From Epiperipatus broadwayi (lineage: Eukaryota; Onychophora; Udeonychophora; Euonychophora; Peripatidae): a stretch of 64,000 nucleotides of DNA. A program made the translations under genes and the position numbers. The stretch spans positions 688,783 through 752,782 of the forward strand of contig JAQFVV010000316.1 in the NCBI GenBank assembly GCA_028023455.1, written 5' to 3'. Below the pieces are notes generated by a model, which worked only from the letters and a program-made list of their open reading frames with translations, searched no databases and was not told the DNA's origin. Within the stretch, counting starts at the first letter, position 1; each line of letters opens with the position of its first letter. This document shows, one piece after another, positions 1-10,833 of the stretch.

Positions 1-1495
1 TGAATATCAATTTAAAATAACAAAAATGGAATTAAAATACATTTAACCCTTTATCGACCCTTTTTGGCAATAAAAACATTTAAGGTTATATTCGAATAAA
101 TATATATTAGTAGAACAAGAAATCAATATTATAACATTTTGTGAGTATATAAACAATTGTAACTTAGTAGCTGGGGACATAGGTGAAAAATGAAGCTAAT
201 AGTTTATTATTTGCCAATTATCAAATAATAAACATGTAATATTTTCTTTCGACTCGATGATTAATAGAACTTTCAAATTTAGTTCTATTGGGCGAGAATT
301 ACTATTGGAAATTAATGTTATATTATTTGCGTGAGGCAAATGGAATCAAAGGGCTCATCGAGTCGAAAGATTATTGGCATATAATTTTTAAATACGACAT
401 TAATAAAGCACACCAATATATATATATTAAACGAACCGCCAGGTAAGAAAAGAAAAAGTTTAAAGACTAGAGATTGAAAGAATTACAATATAAATTTATA
501 TTAGCATTTTATAAAGATTTACATTAAATAATAAAGAGCTCTTAAATAGGAGGAGTATAAAATAAAGTTCGAACTGGCCAGAAAGTTTAACGTTCATATT
601 ACCCCTTCCGCTGGTCCTTAAGTTACACCTCCAAGTTGTTGAAAACGTAGGCATCATTGGTTAACTACTGGAGTAGTATTTTAGTAGCTTTCATTATTTT
701 AGCAGAATTATCGATCCGGAAAACGGTTCAGCAGCTCCAGTGAAGATTCCTCAAGACTTTAGGAACCGCAGCCAGATCCCTGATTTTCTAGCCCTCTATC
801 ATGATGAAAAACAAATTAATATGCACAGAGTTCACTGCACTACTCTACAATCAAAAACTCACTAGCCTCTTCTTTACTTTTCAGGGCTATATATCTACTG
901 TTTCCTGATGCCTCCGGCTAGCGCTCATTTTGTTATCAATCTGGTTTTTTTCTTATAATTAGTTGTTTTCCAAAACATTCCTTCGATAAGCTTTCAAACT
1001 AATTTGTGAATTCCTTTCCTAATTAGAAAATGAATTCTTAAAGTCTGAAATGATTTTAATTAAAAATTGAATTCTTATCTTTTTTTAATTAATAAAACTT
1101 TACTGTTGTTTTATTGAGAATTTGAAAGCCCATGGAAGGAATGTAGCTTTTATTCGCAAAACTTTACAAATTATTTAAAAGTAAAAAAAAAACAAGTATT
1201 CCCGATGCAATGAAACTTTCGAAAATTATATATATTTAAATATTTACAAATATATACGCACAATCCACGCAATTGTAATATATATAAATTCATGAATATT
1301 TTATCATGAATTTATTAAGAGAATTGCTCAATTTTAAACTGAAACTAATTGATTTTAATACACATTTGAAATAAATTATTCATTATGGAAATTAGCGTGG
1401 ACTGAACGTATAAAGCCCCATTGCATCGGAAATTTAAGGTTAGTATTAGGGTAACTAACATGAAGCTAGGATCGAACTTAGATCCGACTGCTTCA
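1..1495 (-). repeat. 3' LTR of element 1
   Basis: Near-identical to 6087-7579. In element orientation it starts after the polypurine tract at 1495 and ends at window base 1. Because the window begins at base 1 of the repeat, the outer boundary rests only on the TG/CA ends. Contains a strong set of inverted repeats at 203-369, annotated separately. Confidence 0.92.
203..369 (-). other. Multi-hairpin block inside LTR 1 (copy also at 6289-6455)
   Basis: Perfect inverted repeats are packed into 167 bp. TTTATTATTTG (203-213) pairs with 222-232. CTTTCGACTCGATGA (246-260) pairs with 355-369 over 15 bp. Inside that outer stem, AATAGAACT (263-271) pairs with 281-289, and an ATTTGC/GCAAAT stem lies near 329-342. 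As RNA this would form a closed junction with two inner arms. Both LTR copies keep it. The role is unknown; a transcript-end or packaging structure is a guess. Confidence 0.6.
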
Positions 1496-1743
1496 TTTCT
1501 TTTCACTTCAAAAAAAAACAATGAAAAAAAAATGACTTTACTTATGCAGGATATAGTTGCATAAGTGTATAGACTCTGGGAGAACAGCATGAGTGTGAAT
1601 AATATAACCTGCCCAAGCTACAAATTGTACATGTCTCACTGCGATCCATTGGTTTATAATAAATCAGTCCGTTTATCAAGTTTCATTTTCCTAGGGTCAT
1701 GTCAGTTGGTCTTCTGTATATATATCTGTCATTACAGTTTGTC

Positions 1744-4700
1744 CTATTGTTTCCCTGGATCAGGTGGCACATATGGTTTTAACTGTCTGGCATTGTAAAC
1801 CCCCTGGAGTCCCTTTCCCTTTAGCAAAAACGCATTGTCATGGCAATCCTTTATTATTTCATATGGCCCACTGTATAATGGGAAGAATTTCTTGAATTCT
1901 TTCTTAGGGGCATTACTAGTTCTTGGTGATCTTAACCAAACTTGATCCCCAACTTTAAAATAGTAATGTTGCATCCTCCCTCTTTTTATTCGCCTCTGGG
2001 CCATCTGCGCTAGCCGCTTTCTGGCCATATCTTGGTCAGTTATTGGGTTAATACACGTTTCATCTTTTGGTAATAGTGAAGAAAAAATGGCCTGACATGG
2101 CCGCCCATAGTGAAGACGTGTAGGTGCGAAACCCGTTGACTCATTCATTGTATTATTAATGCAGTCCATAACATATGGAAGTTTATCCACCCATCTCCGA
2201 TGATCTGTAGGTACGCACACACGAAAGAGTTGACTAATTTCTCTCATAACTCTTTCACATGGGTTGGACTGCGGGTTTCTAATTGATGTCATACGATGAT
2301 TTACCTTTTGTTTTTTTGTCCAATTCTTCCACTCTTTTGAGGTGAACGCTGAGCCATGATCTGATAATATGGTCTCAGGCTTACCTACCTCATAAAATTG
2401 CTTATCCTGTAGGGCCCGAATGGCATTTCGTGAATTTGTGGTTCGCACTGGGTAAATTTGAACATACTTTGAAAAAATATCATATGTGACAAGCAAGTAT
2501 TGAAAGGTCCTAAATTTGGGAAGGGGCCCATAATGATCTATAGCGAGGATTTCATTTGGTCTTGTGGCCATCACTGGTTTCATACCTCCTGCATATGATT
2601 TATTTGGAAATTTAGTGGTAGCACAGATGTCACATTGTCTAATAGTAGTGAGAATCTGATTGTACATTCCTGGCCAGTAAAACTGACGACGCACTGCCTC
2701 TTCTGTCTTTCTTGGTCCGTAGTGCCCAATGATTTGATGAATGTGCCTAAGTAAGGATGGTCTCAGCCTATCTGGGACCATAGTTTTCCATGGTGCAGTA
2801 TAGTCCCCAGTTTTGGTCTGTAAAATACCCTCCTTGACCCGAAAGTGAGTGTATTTGCTTTGTAGGTTCTTGTCCTTACTCTGGGTCTTGGACAACTCCA
2901 GAATAATGTGGTGATATTGTATGCCCTGCCAGTATGCAAGATTCCTTAGCTCGGCCTCGGCGGGACTCAATGTTTTGGTGACCATAATTTTTAAGGATTG
3001 ATCGTTTATTTTTGGGTTCTGTATGCTCATTTGTACTGGATGGCGACTTAAAACGTCAGCCACCACATTCTCTGGTCCTGGGCAATATTGGATCTTATAC
3101 TGAAATTGTTGGAGGACCAAGCTCCATCTAATGAGTCGGTCATTGGTGAGGAAACTCTTATTAAGAAATTCTAGACATCGGTGGTCAGTTATGATGACAA
3201 CTTCTGATCCCAGAAGGAACTGCCGGAATTTCTGGCATGCCCATACTATGGCAAGAGTTTCTTGCTCAGTGGTGGTGTAATGTACTTCAGCACCCTTTAA
3301 AGCACGACTGCAAAAATATATCACTTGATGTTCACCAGAATCACCCTTTTGAAACAAAACAGCTCCCAGCCCTTGTTTGCTGCTGTCAGTTTGTACGTAA
3401 AAGGTCCGACTAAAATCAGGGTGGTGCAGCATAACCGCCCGTAGAAAGTTTTCTTTTATGTTTAGTAGTTCCTGGTCATGGAGTGGGGTCCATTCCCACT
3501 TTCGGTTTTTTTTTATGAGGTCTATAAGATTCCTAGTTTCCTGGGCAAAGTTTGGATAGAACTTGTGATAAAAGTTGCAAAGTCCAAGAAATGATCGGAT
3601 CTGTTTCCGAGTAGTCGGGGTTGGAAACTTCTCTATGGCTGCAACTTTGTCCGGATGTACCTTGATACCATGTTTGTTAATGACATGACCAAGGAAGGTT
3701 ATCTCCCCAATAGCAAAACGGCTTTTCTCTAAATTCACTGTGATATTCTTCATTCTGCATTCATTCAGGAACATTTCCAAATGTTGTAAGTGTTCCTTCA
3801 CATCTTCTGAGATGATTACAATGTCATCCACATAGCATACCATCTGTTTTTGTACTTCTTCAGAAAGGACCTGCCTCAAACAGCGCATAAGTCCTGCTCC
3901 ACTATTAATAAGTCCGAAGGGAACCCTTTTAAAAACGTGCGTGTAGCCACCGTACCGAAATGCCGTGTATTTCCGGTCCCTTGGATCGAGATTCAATTGC
4001 CAGTAACTGGCAGTTAAATCTAATGTTGAAAATACCGTCTTCCCAGCTAATCGCACAAGTACTTCTTGGATAGGAGGGGGAGCATCTCTTTCCGGTATAG
4101 TGATGCTGTTTAACCTCCGAGCATCCAAGCAAAGCCGCAAGTTTCCATTTTTCTTCTTGACGACGACCAATGGGTTGTTATACGGAGACGGGCTGCGCTC
4201 GACAATATTCCATTCGATCATTTGTTTTATCTGTGCTTCTACTTCATCTTTATACTGAAATGGAATCGGGTACGTTTTGGACTGGATGTAAGTTTCTTCT
4301 TTCACTCTGATTCGGTGGGTATACCCTGTAATCTCGCCTGGCATTGGAGAGAAAATTATGGCATATTTCTTGAGGATTTTCCGCATTTGTTCGGTATCAT
4401 CCGGTTCAGTAATGATGGATTCTTCAACCTTTTTGTCAATCATTGAAAGATCAACTGGCTGGATTAGGCAACTTTCATGGTTTCCTTCTCGGTGGAGTGA
4501 TGTTTTAAAGTTGATGGTTTCGTTTCCAAATGAGCATCTACCTTTAGGGTAGTCAATAATGCCTTGGTTTTGAATCAAAAAGTCGGAACCCAATACTACA
4601 TCATATATGAGCCCTGTCATAATAAGAAAGGTATGTCCTACTAGCCTTCTGTTGATTTCAACCTCCAACCACACTTGATGGTTTTCACTTGACACCTTTT

Positions 4701-4872
4701 TCCCATTAGCCAAGGTCATTTGGATCAGACGGGTTGGGAGTTGCATTATCTCACGTCTCTTTTTCAAGCTTCCGATCCATGCCGCAGATACAATGGATGC
4801 TTGACTGCCCGAGTCAATCAAGGCTGATACTCTGCTCTCCTCTACATTTATTTCGATAATGGGACATTTACT
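1744..4872 (-). CDS. pol: Pol polyprotein: protease, reverse transcriptase, RNase H, integrase
   Basis: One uninterrupted frame of about 1,040 codons. Residues here are counted from the TTG codon at 4821, taken as residue 1. The aspartic protease has DSG at 3-5 and a VLGSD turn at 76-80. Reverse transcriptase shows motif A FSTLDL (264-269), PFGLINSG (301-308) and YVDD (330-333). RNase H has QTDSS (477-481), E519/E521 and ITDH (544-547). Integrase has a zinc-binding H695/H700/C730/C733 set, core acidic residues D762, D821 and E856, and a GPY/F-type tail (GPY at 985-987). Domain order is typical of Ty3/gypsy Pol, which copies and inserts the element from virus-like particles. All catalytic residues looked for are present. 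No ATG opens the frame: it is bounded upstream by TAA at 4873-4875, so translation probably depends on frameshifting or on an unseen upstream frame. The protein ends in LKPYVPPDPGK, a tail shared with the 10,834-11,709 frame. Confidence 0.95.
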   Translation of the reverse strand, partial: SKCPIIEINVEESRVSALIDSGSQASIVSAAWIGSLKKRREIMQLPTRLIQMTLANGKKVSSENHQVWLEVEINRRLVGHTFLIMTGLIYDVVLGSDFLIQNQGIIDYPKGRCSFGNETINFKTSLHREGNHESCLIQPVDLSMIDKKVEESIITEPDDTEQMRKILKKYAIIFSPMPGEITGYTHRIRVKEETYIQSKTYPIPFQYKDEVEAQIKQMIEWNIVERSPSPYNNPLVVVKKKNGNLRLCLDARRLNSITIPERDAPPPIQEVLVRLAGKTVFSTLDLTASYWQLNLDPRDRKYTAFRYGGYTHVFKRVPFGLINSGAGLMRCLRQVLSEEVQKQMVCYVDDIVIISEDVKEHLQHLEMFLNECRMKNITVNLEKSRFAIGEITFLGHVINKHGIKVHPDKVAAIEKFPTPTTRKQIRSFLGLCNFYHKFYPNFAQETRNLIDLIKKNRKWEWTPLHDQELLNIKENFLRAVMLHHPDFSRTFYVQTDSSKQGLGAVLFQKGDSGEHQVIYFCSRALKGAEVHYTTTEQETLAIVWACQKFRQFLLGSEVVIITDHRCLEFLNKSFLTNDRLIRWSLVLQQFQYKIQYCPGPENVVADVLSRHPVQMSIQNPKINDQSLKIMVTKTLSPAEAELRNLAYWQGIQYHHIILELSKTQSKDKNLQSKYTHFRVKEGILQTKTGDYTAPWKTMVPDRLRPSLLRHIHQIIGHYGPRKTEEAVRRQFYWPGMYNQILTTIRQCDICATTKFPNKSYAGGMKPVMATRPNEILAIDHYGPLPKFRTFQYLLVTYDIFSKYVQIYPVRTTNSRNAIRALQDKQFYEVGKPETILSDHGSAFTSKEWKNWTKKQKVNHRMTSIRNPQSNPCERVMREISQLFRVCVPTDHRRWVDKLPYVMDCINNTMNESTGFAPTRLHYGRPCQAIFSSLLPKDETCINPITDQDMARKRLAQMAQRRIKRGRMQHYYFKVGDQVWLRSPRTSNAPKKEFKKFFPLYSGPYEIIKDCHDNAFLLKGKGLQGVYNARQLKPYVPPDPGKQ

Positions 4873-6086
4873 TTATTGGGATTTCAATTAACTGAGTAAC
4901 TAAAATCACAATTCTAATCTCCAGGGCATGTGTGGGGTTTATTAAGTCGAGCCACAACGATTGGGCAGCCAAAAACATAACCATGTACCGGTCGAAAACC
5001 ACCACCCCCAATGTCAAATCGGATTCAAACTCAGCTTAAACCAAAACTGAATTCAAACCCAACCCAACAGCTCAGATAGCAGAAATCGACGGCACAGTGC
5101 TATGCGCCAAGAACTAGTTCAACGGTTGGTGAGGACTAGAGACCCTTGCACTGACACGAATATTTAATAATTAATTACTTTGAATACCTTTTAAATCAAA
5201 TCATATGTATGTTCGGGTTGCCAACACAGACAGCGGGTATTAACATTTAAATAATTATAAAAGAATGATGAACTAAGAAACCAAGTATGTTATAAAATAT
5301 TTAATAATAATAATAATTTGTTTGGTTCAAGAAAATATAGATTGCATTAGTGATCTCTAGTCTTTAAAAGAATTTATAAATATAATAAGAATGGCGGTCC
5401 TTATCATATGCCAACCAGTATTACACAACATGGAGTTCTATGTCTATGCCCCCAACGAGAAATATAAGGGCAGATAAAGGTATTTATTAAGAACGGAAAT
5501 GGGTATTCTACTTTTATTACGGTGGAATGTGAGATTTATTCCCACATTCGGAAATCTATTCCTGAAGAGCAAAACGTATTTCAAGGCATAACTTTAATCT
5601 TGATTTGAGAACTGATTTAAACGAAATATACTTGAGGATTGGTTCGACTTTAATTTAAATCACTCCATCACGAATTACGAGCACGGAGCGGGTTTTACTG
5701 AAACAAGGACGCAATGGTACTGACGAATTACAAGGCAGTGAGTAAAATTGAAAGATGATTGCTAGTCGATGGTCGAAGTCCTATGGCGGCTTGCATTTGG
5801 CAAGTCTTACGCCCTTTGACTAATGGAACGGAAAGGAAGTATTTTCTTCCTCGAGAAATTTAAATGCGAAAATATGATCACCGACCAGCCTAACGGAGCG
5901 GAAGATGGCCCTACGTCAGCAACATTTGATGATGATGACTTGATAGTCATCGTTGAAAAATAAAACCCATGTAGAATGCTCTACGTGATGACTTGACCAA
6001 TTAATTAAAGTCAAACGAGCTTTATCGAACTATTTTGAAAACATTTATAAACTATCTTAATTATGCCTTAATATTCGTGCCCTTCC
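4873..6086 (-). other. Element 1 leader where gag would be expected; no gag frame seen
   Basis: About 1.2 kb between the 5' LTR and pol, with no minus-strand frame of 60 codons or more. Just upstream of pol one frame reads a short glycine run followed by a cysteine/histidine-containing stretch (about 4910-5025) before stopping. It does not fit a CCHC zinc knuckle. Either gag was lost or degraded, or this family has no gag of its own. Nothing else recognisable was found. Confidence 0.6.
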
Positions 6087-7579
6087 TGAATATCAATTTA
6101 AAATAACAAAAATGGAATTAAAATACATTTAACCCTTTATCGACCCTTTTTGGCAATAAAAACATTTAAGGTTATATTCGAATAAATATATATTAGTAGA
6201 ACAAGAAATCAATATTATAACATTTTGTGAGTATATAAACAATTGTAACTTAGTAGCTGGGGACATAGGTGAAAAATGAAGCTAATAGTTTATTATTTGC
6301 CAATTATCAAATAATAAACATGTAATATTTTCTTTCGACTCGATGATTAATAGAACTTTCAAATTTAGTTCTATTGGGCGAGAATTACTATTGGAAATTA
6401 ATGTTATATTATTTGCGTGAGGCAAATGGAATCAAAGGGCTCATCGAGTCGAAAGATTATTGGCATATAATTTTTAAATACGACATTAATAAAGCACACC
6501 AACATATATATATTAAATGAACCGCCAGGTAAGAAAAGAAAAAGTTTAAAGACTAGAGATTGAAAGAATTACAAGATAAATTTATATTAGCATTTTATAA
6601 AGATTTACATTAAATAATAAAGAGCTCTTAAATAGGAGGAGTATAAAATAAAGTTCGAACTGGCCAGAAAGTTTAACGTTCATATTACCCCTTCCGCTGG
6701 TCCTTAAGTTACACCTCCAAGTTGTTGAAAACGTAGGCATCATTGGTTAACTACTGGAGTAGTATTTTAGTAGCTTTCATTATTTTAGCAGAATTATCGA
6801 TCCGGAAAACGGTTCAGCAGCTCCAGTGAAGATTCCTCGAGACTTTAGGAACCGCAGCCAGATCCCTGATTTTCTAGCCCTCTATCATGATGAAAAACAA
6901 ATTAATATGCACAGAGTTCACTGCACTACTCTACAATCAAAAACTCACTAGCCCCTTCTTTACTTTTCAGGGCTATATATCTACTGTTTCCTGATGCCTC
7001 CGGCTAGCGCTCATTTTGTTATCAATCTGGTTTTTTCTTATAATTAGTTGTTTTCCAAAACATTCCTTCGATAAGCTTTCAAACTAATTTGTGAATTCCT
7101 TTCCTAATTAGAAAATGAATTCTTAAAGTCTGAAATGATTTTAATTAAAAATTGAATTCTTATCTTTTTTTAATTAATAAAACTTTACTGTTGTTTTATT
7201 GAGAATTTGAAAGCCCATGGAAGGAATGTAGCTTTTATTCGCAAAACTTTACAAATTATTTAAAAGTAAAAAAAAACAAGTATTCCCGATGCAATGAAAC
7301 TTTCGAAAATTATATATATTTAAATATTTACAAATATATACGCACAATCCACGCAATTGTAATATATATAAATTCATGAATATTTTATCATGAATTTATT
7401 AAGAGAATTGCTCAATTTTAAACTGAAACTAATTGATTTTAATACACATTTGAAATAAATTATTCATTATGGAAATTAGCGTGGACTGAACGTATAAAGC
7501 CCCATTGCATCGGAAATTTAAGGTTAGTATTAGGGTAACTAACATGAAGCTAGGATCGAACTTAGATCCGACTGCTTCA
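6087..7579 (-). repeat. 5' LTR of element 1
   Basis: Near-identical partner of 1-1495, 1,493 bp long. In element orientation transcription would start inside this copy and run leftwards. Its outer end (7579) abuts sequence that belongs to the 5' LTR of element 2, which suggests element 1 landed in or at the edge of that LTR. Confidence 0.93.
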
Positions 7580-7874
7580 ATATATTGTTGTTAAAATTTT
7601 GTTAAAATATTTAGTATGATTTGATTTTGAGATAAGCCTGCCAACATTTTCTAAAAGAATGTATAGTTTTAATTAGTGAGCCATTCAAGTGTAATTAAAG
7701 ATGGCCTTCTCTTTCTTTCTTTTTAATTAAGAGAATTCAAACTTTGAAGTAAGGAAGTTAGAATAAAAAAATTAAAGTTATTTTTAGAAAGTGTTGCTTT
7801 GAAACAAAGGAGCATGGGGAGGCTTATCAAGATCTCAGATCATACAAACAATAGAAGGTAGCTGACAGAGAGGG

Positions 7875-7882
7875 TATAAATA
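7875..7882 (+). promoter_or_regulatory. TATA box of LTR 2
   Basis: TATAAATA in the context gagggTATAAATAgaaggg. Repeated exactly at 12544-12551 in the second LTR. It is the best TATA match in the LTR and lies about 30 bp upstream of the repeat block, which would then form the start of the transcript. Confidence 0.55.
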
Positions 7883-7903
7883 GAAGGGAGAACAAAAGAT
7901 TGA

Positions 7904-8095
7904 TTATTCAGATTTTTCTTTTTGAAGAATTCACATTATTCAGATTTTTCCTTTTGAAGGATTCAGTTGATTCTGATTTTCCTTGTGAAGGTGATTCTTT
8001 CAGAGTTTGCTATTGCAAGATTGATTCAGATTTTGCTATTGCAAGGTGCATTCAGATTTCTCTTAGGAGAACTCTGTCAGATTTTGTTCGTGATT
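7904..8095 (+). repeat. Degenerate ~30-bp tandem repeats in LTR 2
   Basis: About seven imperfect units built on ATTCAGATTTT followed by CTTTTTGAAG or TATTGCAAG. The same block is at 12573-12764. Short open frames here (for example 7900-8145) follow from the repeat and are not taken as genes. Confidence 0.6.
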
Positions 8096-8191
8096 TTATT
8101 CCCAAAAGTCTACAACTGTTGTCTACAAATCATGAAGAAGTTTGAACCTGCTCAAGCTAAAAATCATATAAGTTTGATAGATTCTACTATG

Positions 8192-8227
8192 CTCGGCTAG
8201 GCAAATAAATAGCTTTGCCTAGCCGAG
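8192..8227 (+). terminator. 14-bp hairpin enclosing AATAAA in LTR 2
   Basis: CTCGGCTAGGCAAA (8192-8205), an 8-nt loop TAAATAGC, then the perfect complement (8214-8227). AATAAA (8204-8209) straddles the stem and loop. This fits the retroelement habit of presenting the poly(A) signal in a hairpin near the R region. In the second LTR (about 12861-12898) the right arm has gained bases (TATCGCCGAG), which breaks the outer stem. Confidence 0.5.
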
Positions 8228-9400
8228 GTTCCGGAATACCATTCAAAATGCCTTAATATCCACTCAATAGTCATCTGAACTCTGTGCCGTGTCTGGAGAA
8301 CTTTTCGTGAAACCATACTACATATTTTCATTGTCCGGACAACTACATCTCGACGGTCGGATCAAGCCACGAACGCCGTAGGGAACATGACCAAGGAAAA
8401 AGGACGGTAATCGTATCTCCTCTATTGAACTATTTCTTATGCTACCTTTTGTTCATTTTTTTCTAATTGCTTCAGTGAATTTATATGTATTTGCTATGTA
8501 ACCATTTTTATTAGACTAACCTTAAATATATATATTGTGTGATCATCTATCTATATGTAACCTTTTTCCCTTCGCTATTCTTCCTTACTAACATGTGTAA
8601 ATATTTAGTATTCCATTGCGGTTGAGTTAATAGTTAATTTTTGTTCATTTAAAATCTCTTTCCAGTTTTATTTATGTTTGTTAATTAAATACGAGTCAGT
8701 TTCTTTTGTGTGCCAACTTGATCTCTTTGATAACGCCTCTTTTGTCCGCCATTAGCTTATACGTATATCTGATTTAGCTATATACATTTTAAATAATTTT
8801 TAAACACTGTTTTTAGCACAAAGCAATTAGAAATGCTTTGCGAAAGATTCTTTTTTTTTCGTACTTTATCGAGAAGATCGAGTTGACAATTTTTAATAAA
8901 ATTGGGAAGAAAAGATTTAGACCGCAAACCTATTAATCTGTTGTTATTGTCTAATTAGTTTGTTTCATTAATTTAGGGGAATAGTGGAGGCCATTAAATC
9001 ATTATTCCTATTTTAAAGTCATTAATTAAAGATCTATTATTTAACTAACAAGCTTGACTTTTGCTAAATTTGTTATAAATGCTTTATTTTACTTTTCAAT
9101 GATCCAGGCACGCATAACGTAAAACACATATTTCTTAGTACTTTTGCACATTTAACTATTTAGCTCCTTAGGATTTCCCGTCCATGTCTCTACCGCTGTT
9201 GCTAAGCTTTGTGGCCGGTTGAAAAATAATTTATGTGTGGCTCAGATAGTGTTGTTCGGTTCATAATAGCTTCGAGACTAGACGAATAGGGCAGAGGTCA
9301 TAGTATTCTTGATTTAATATCTCGCATATGGTTGGCCTTGAGGTACTTTCGCCTAGTATTCGAACTGGGTTAAATCAACATACATCATCTGACTGTCACA

Positions 9401-10833
9401 GTAGATTTTTTTTTTCCGTAATTCTGACGCCAACAACGTGGGGCGAATTTCATTTTTTTATTGGAAGAATAGGAATAGGGGATTTGAAGTAATAGATATA
9501 TGTAGAATTTTTTTTTTCTCCTCGGATTACACATATATATAATGTTTTTTTTAAATAACATGAAATAATTGTTAGTTATACGTAATATTTTTTGCTTCGA
9601 GTTTGTCGCCATGGGACGAATGTCATTTTTTTAAAATTAAAAATAAGTACCCTGAGAAGTTTGTTTTAGTTTAATACATTTATATAAAAATATATGTATA
9701 ATTCTTCCGAGTTTTGTTTCCTAATGTGAGCCAAATGTCATTTTTTTAAATTAATTAAAAAGTTAAATGTGTCATAAGGAAAAAAAAAAAAATTTTTCCG
9801 AGTTTAGTATATATATCAAATGAATATTTTATATTTAAAAAGTTAACACTTCGTTCGTTGTTTTTTTTGTGATTATAAAATTAGATTTCAGAATTAAACC
9901 AATTTTTTTTGCCTAATGAATAGATTTGTCATGGCCAGTTCGCCATATTTGTTTTCGTATAAAGTATATAGCTTCGATGAGGCGGAAGTGTCAAATATAT
10001 ACCCACCCGCCCTCCCTTAAATTAGCTCACGTACTTTAGATTATTTTTAGTATTGCTCAAATATGAGAAGTTTTGAAATAATAATGTTTTTCGAAATATA
10101 ACATATATACGATAGTGTTAATATTGTAGTAAAAATTACAAATAGATAATAAAAAAATGTGTGCTTGGATCATTATCCATTAATATATATATTTGATATG
10201 GCCATTGTCTTGTCGACTGGCGCCCTTCTCAAATAAATTTGTCGACAAGTGCAATCTCTCATATCGGATATCAAATAAACCAAACTATAGTAGATGATCA
10301 AAATAAAAATGTATGTGTAGTGAGCCAAAATAATTTTGAAACATGACTTATGTATATTTTGCTCACATATTCCTTTTGAAATATAAACTTGTGTATTAAT
10401 GTAAATGCATTTTTTTAGTTGTTTCAGGTGTCGGAGAAAGTCAGGTCAAGCTGTAAGTTTATTATTTTTAATGATATAGTAACAAAGTAGCAGTGATATT
10501 TAAGTGAAATATATAAAAATAAATAAATAAAGTGAGGAGAATATATGTAGTATAAATATTAAAACAGACACGGCAGGATTTGATATTTTTTTCATGAACA
10601 AACAGACACATAGGCATAGGTTTAAGATGGGACCTCGTGAGGTAGGCAAAGTTAATTTCTGAAAACATAAAGAATTTAGAATACTGACTTATTTTTTAAA
10701 GAACTAAAATTTTTCTTCACATACAGGATATAGCTCCTAGATACACGTAATACAATATACTTATATAGATTGTTATTAAAATACGTTTTAGAAATAAATT
10801 GTTTTATAACAAAATAGCCAATATTAGGCAAAA
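9401..10833 (+). other. Element 2 leader with PBS-like site and degenerate tandem units
   Basis: TGACGCCAACAACGTGGGGC at 9425-9444 resembles, imperfectly, the lysine-tRNA primer-binding type (TGGCGCCCAACGTGGGGC), 24 bp after the LTR end. Related but weaker segments ending in GAATGTCATTTTTTTA or CAAATGTCATTTTTTTA recur near 9600-9632 and 9708-9745, each after a CGAGTTT motif, so the leader looks like decayed ~100-bp tandem units. A CTTGTCGAC/GTCGACAAG hairpin lies at 10209-10249. No open frame is seen. Confidence 0.4.

Larger units (their letters stand above)
1..7579 (-). mobile_element. Element 1: Ty3/gypsy-type LTR retrotransposon, pol intact, gag not visible
   Basis: Two direct repeats of about 1.49 kb (1-1495 and 6087-7579) flank a 4.6-kb interior whose pol frame runs on the minus strand. 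By eye the two LTRs differ by about six substitutions plus two short homopolymer length changes, so insertion was recent. On the plus strand each LTR reads TGAATATC to CTGCTTCA, giving TG..CA ends. A purine-rich stretch next to the left LTR (1496-1512, read on the minus strand as gaagtgaaaagaaa) fits the polypurine tract and confirms orientation. No canonical TGG-type primer-binding site was found beside the right LTR. The left flank lies outside the window, so no target duplication can be checked. Confidence 0.93.
7580..9400 (+). repeat. 5' LTR of element 2 (possibly truncated by element 1)
   Basis: Matches 12249-14071 from the first base after element 1. The shared sequence starts ATATATTGTTG, and the first TG is at 7586. 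Carries a TATA box, a block of degenerate 30-bp repeats and a perfect 14-bp hairpin around an AATAAA signal, all in plus orientation and so consistent with the direction of the internal frame. Confidence 0.88.

Noticed and set aside
1-10. Window start as the proven outer end of LTR 1
   Set aside because: TG at base 1 matches TG at 6087, but nothing to the left is visible, so the boundary is not demonstrated.
4222-4552. Plus-strand frames opposite pol
   Set aside because: Shadows of the pol reading frame on the other strand.
4900-5030. Gag zinc knuckle upstream of pol
   Set aside because: Cysteines and a histidine occur in one short frame after a glycine run, but the spacing does not fit CCHC and stops flank it.
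7900-8200. Two overlapping 80-codon frames in LTR 2, repeated at 12569-12869
   Set aside because: They arise from a T-rich tandem repeat inside the LTR, have low-complexity composition and no motif.
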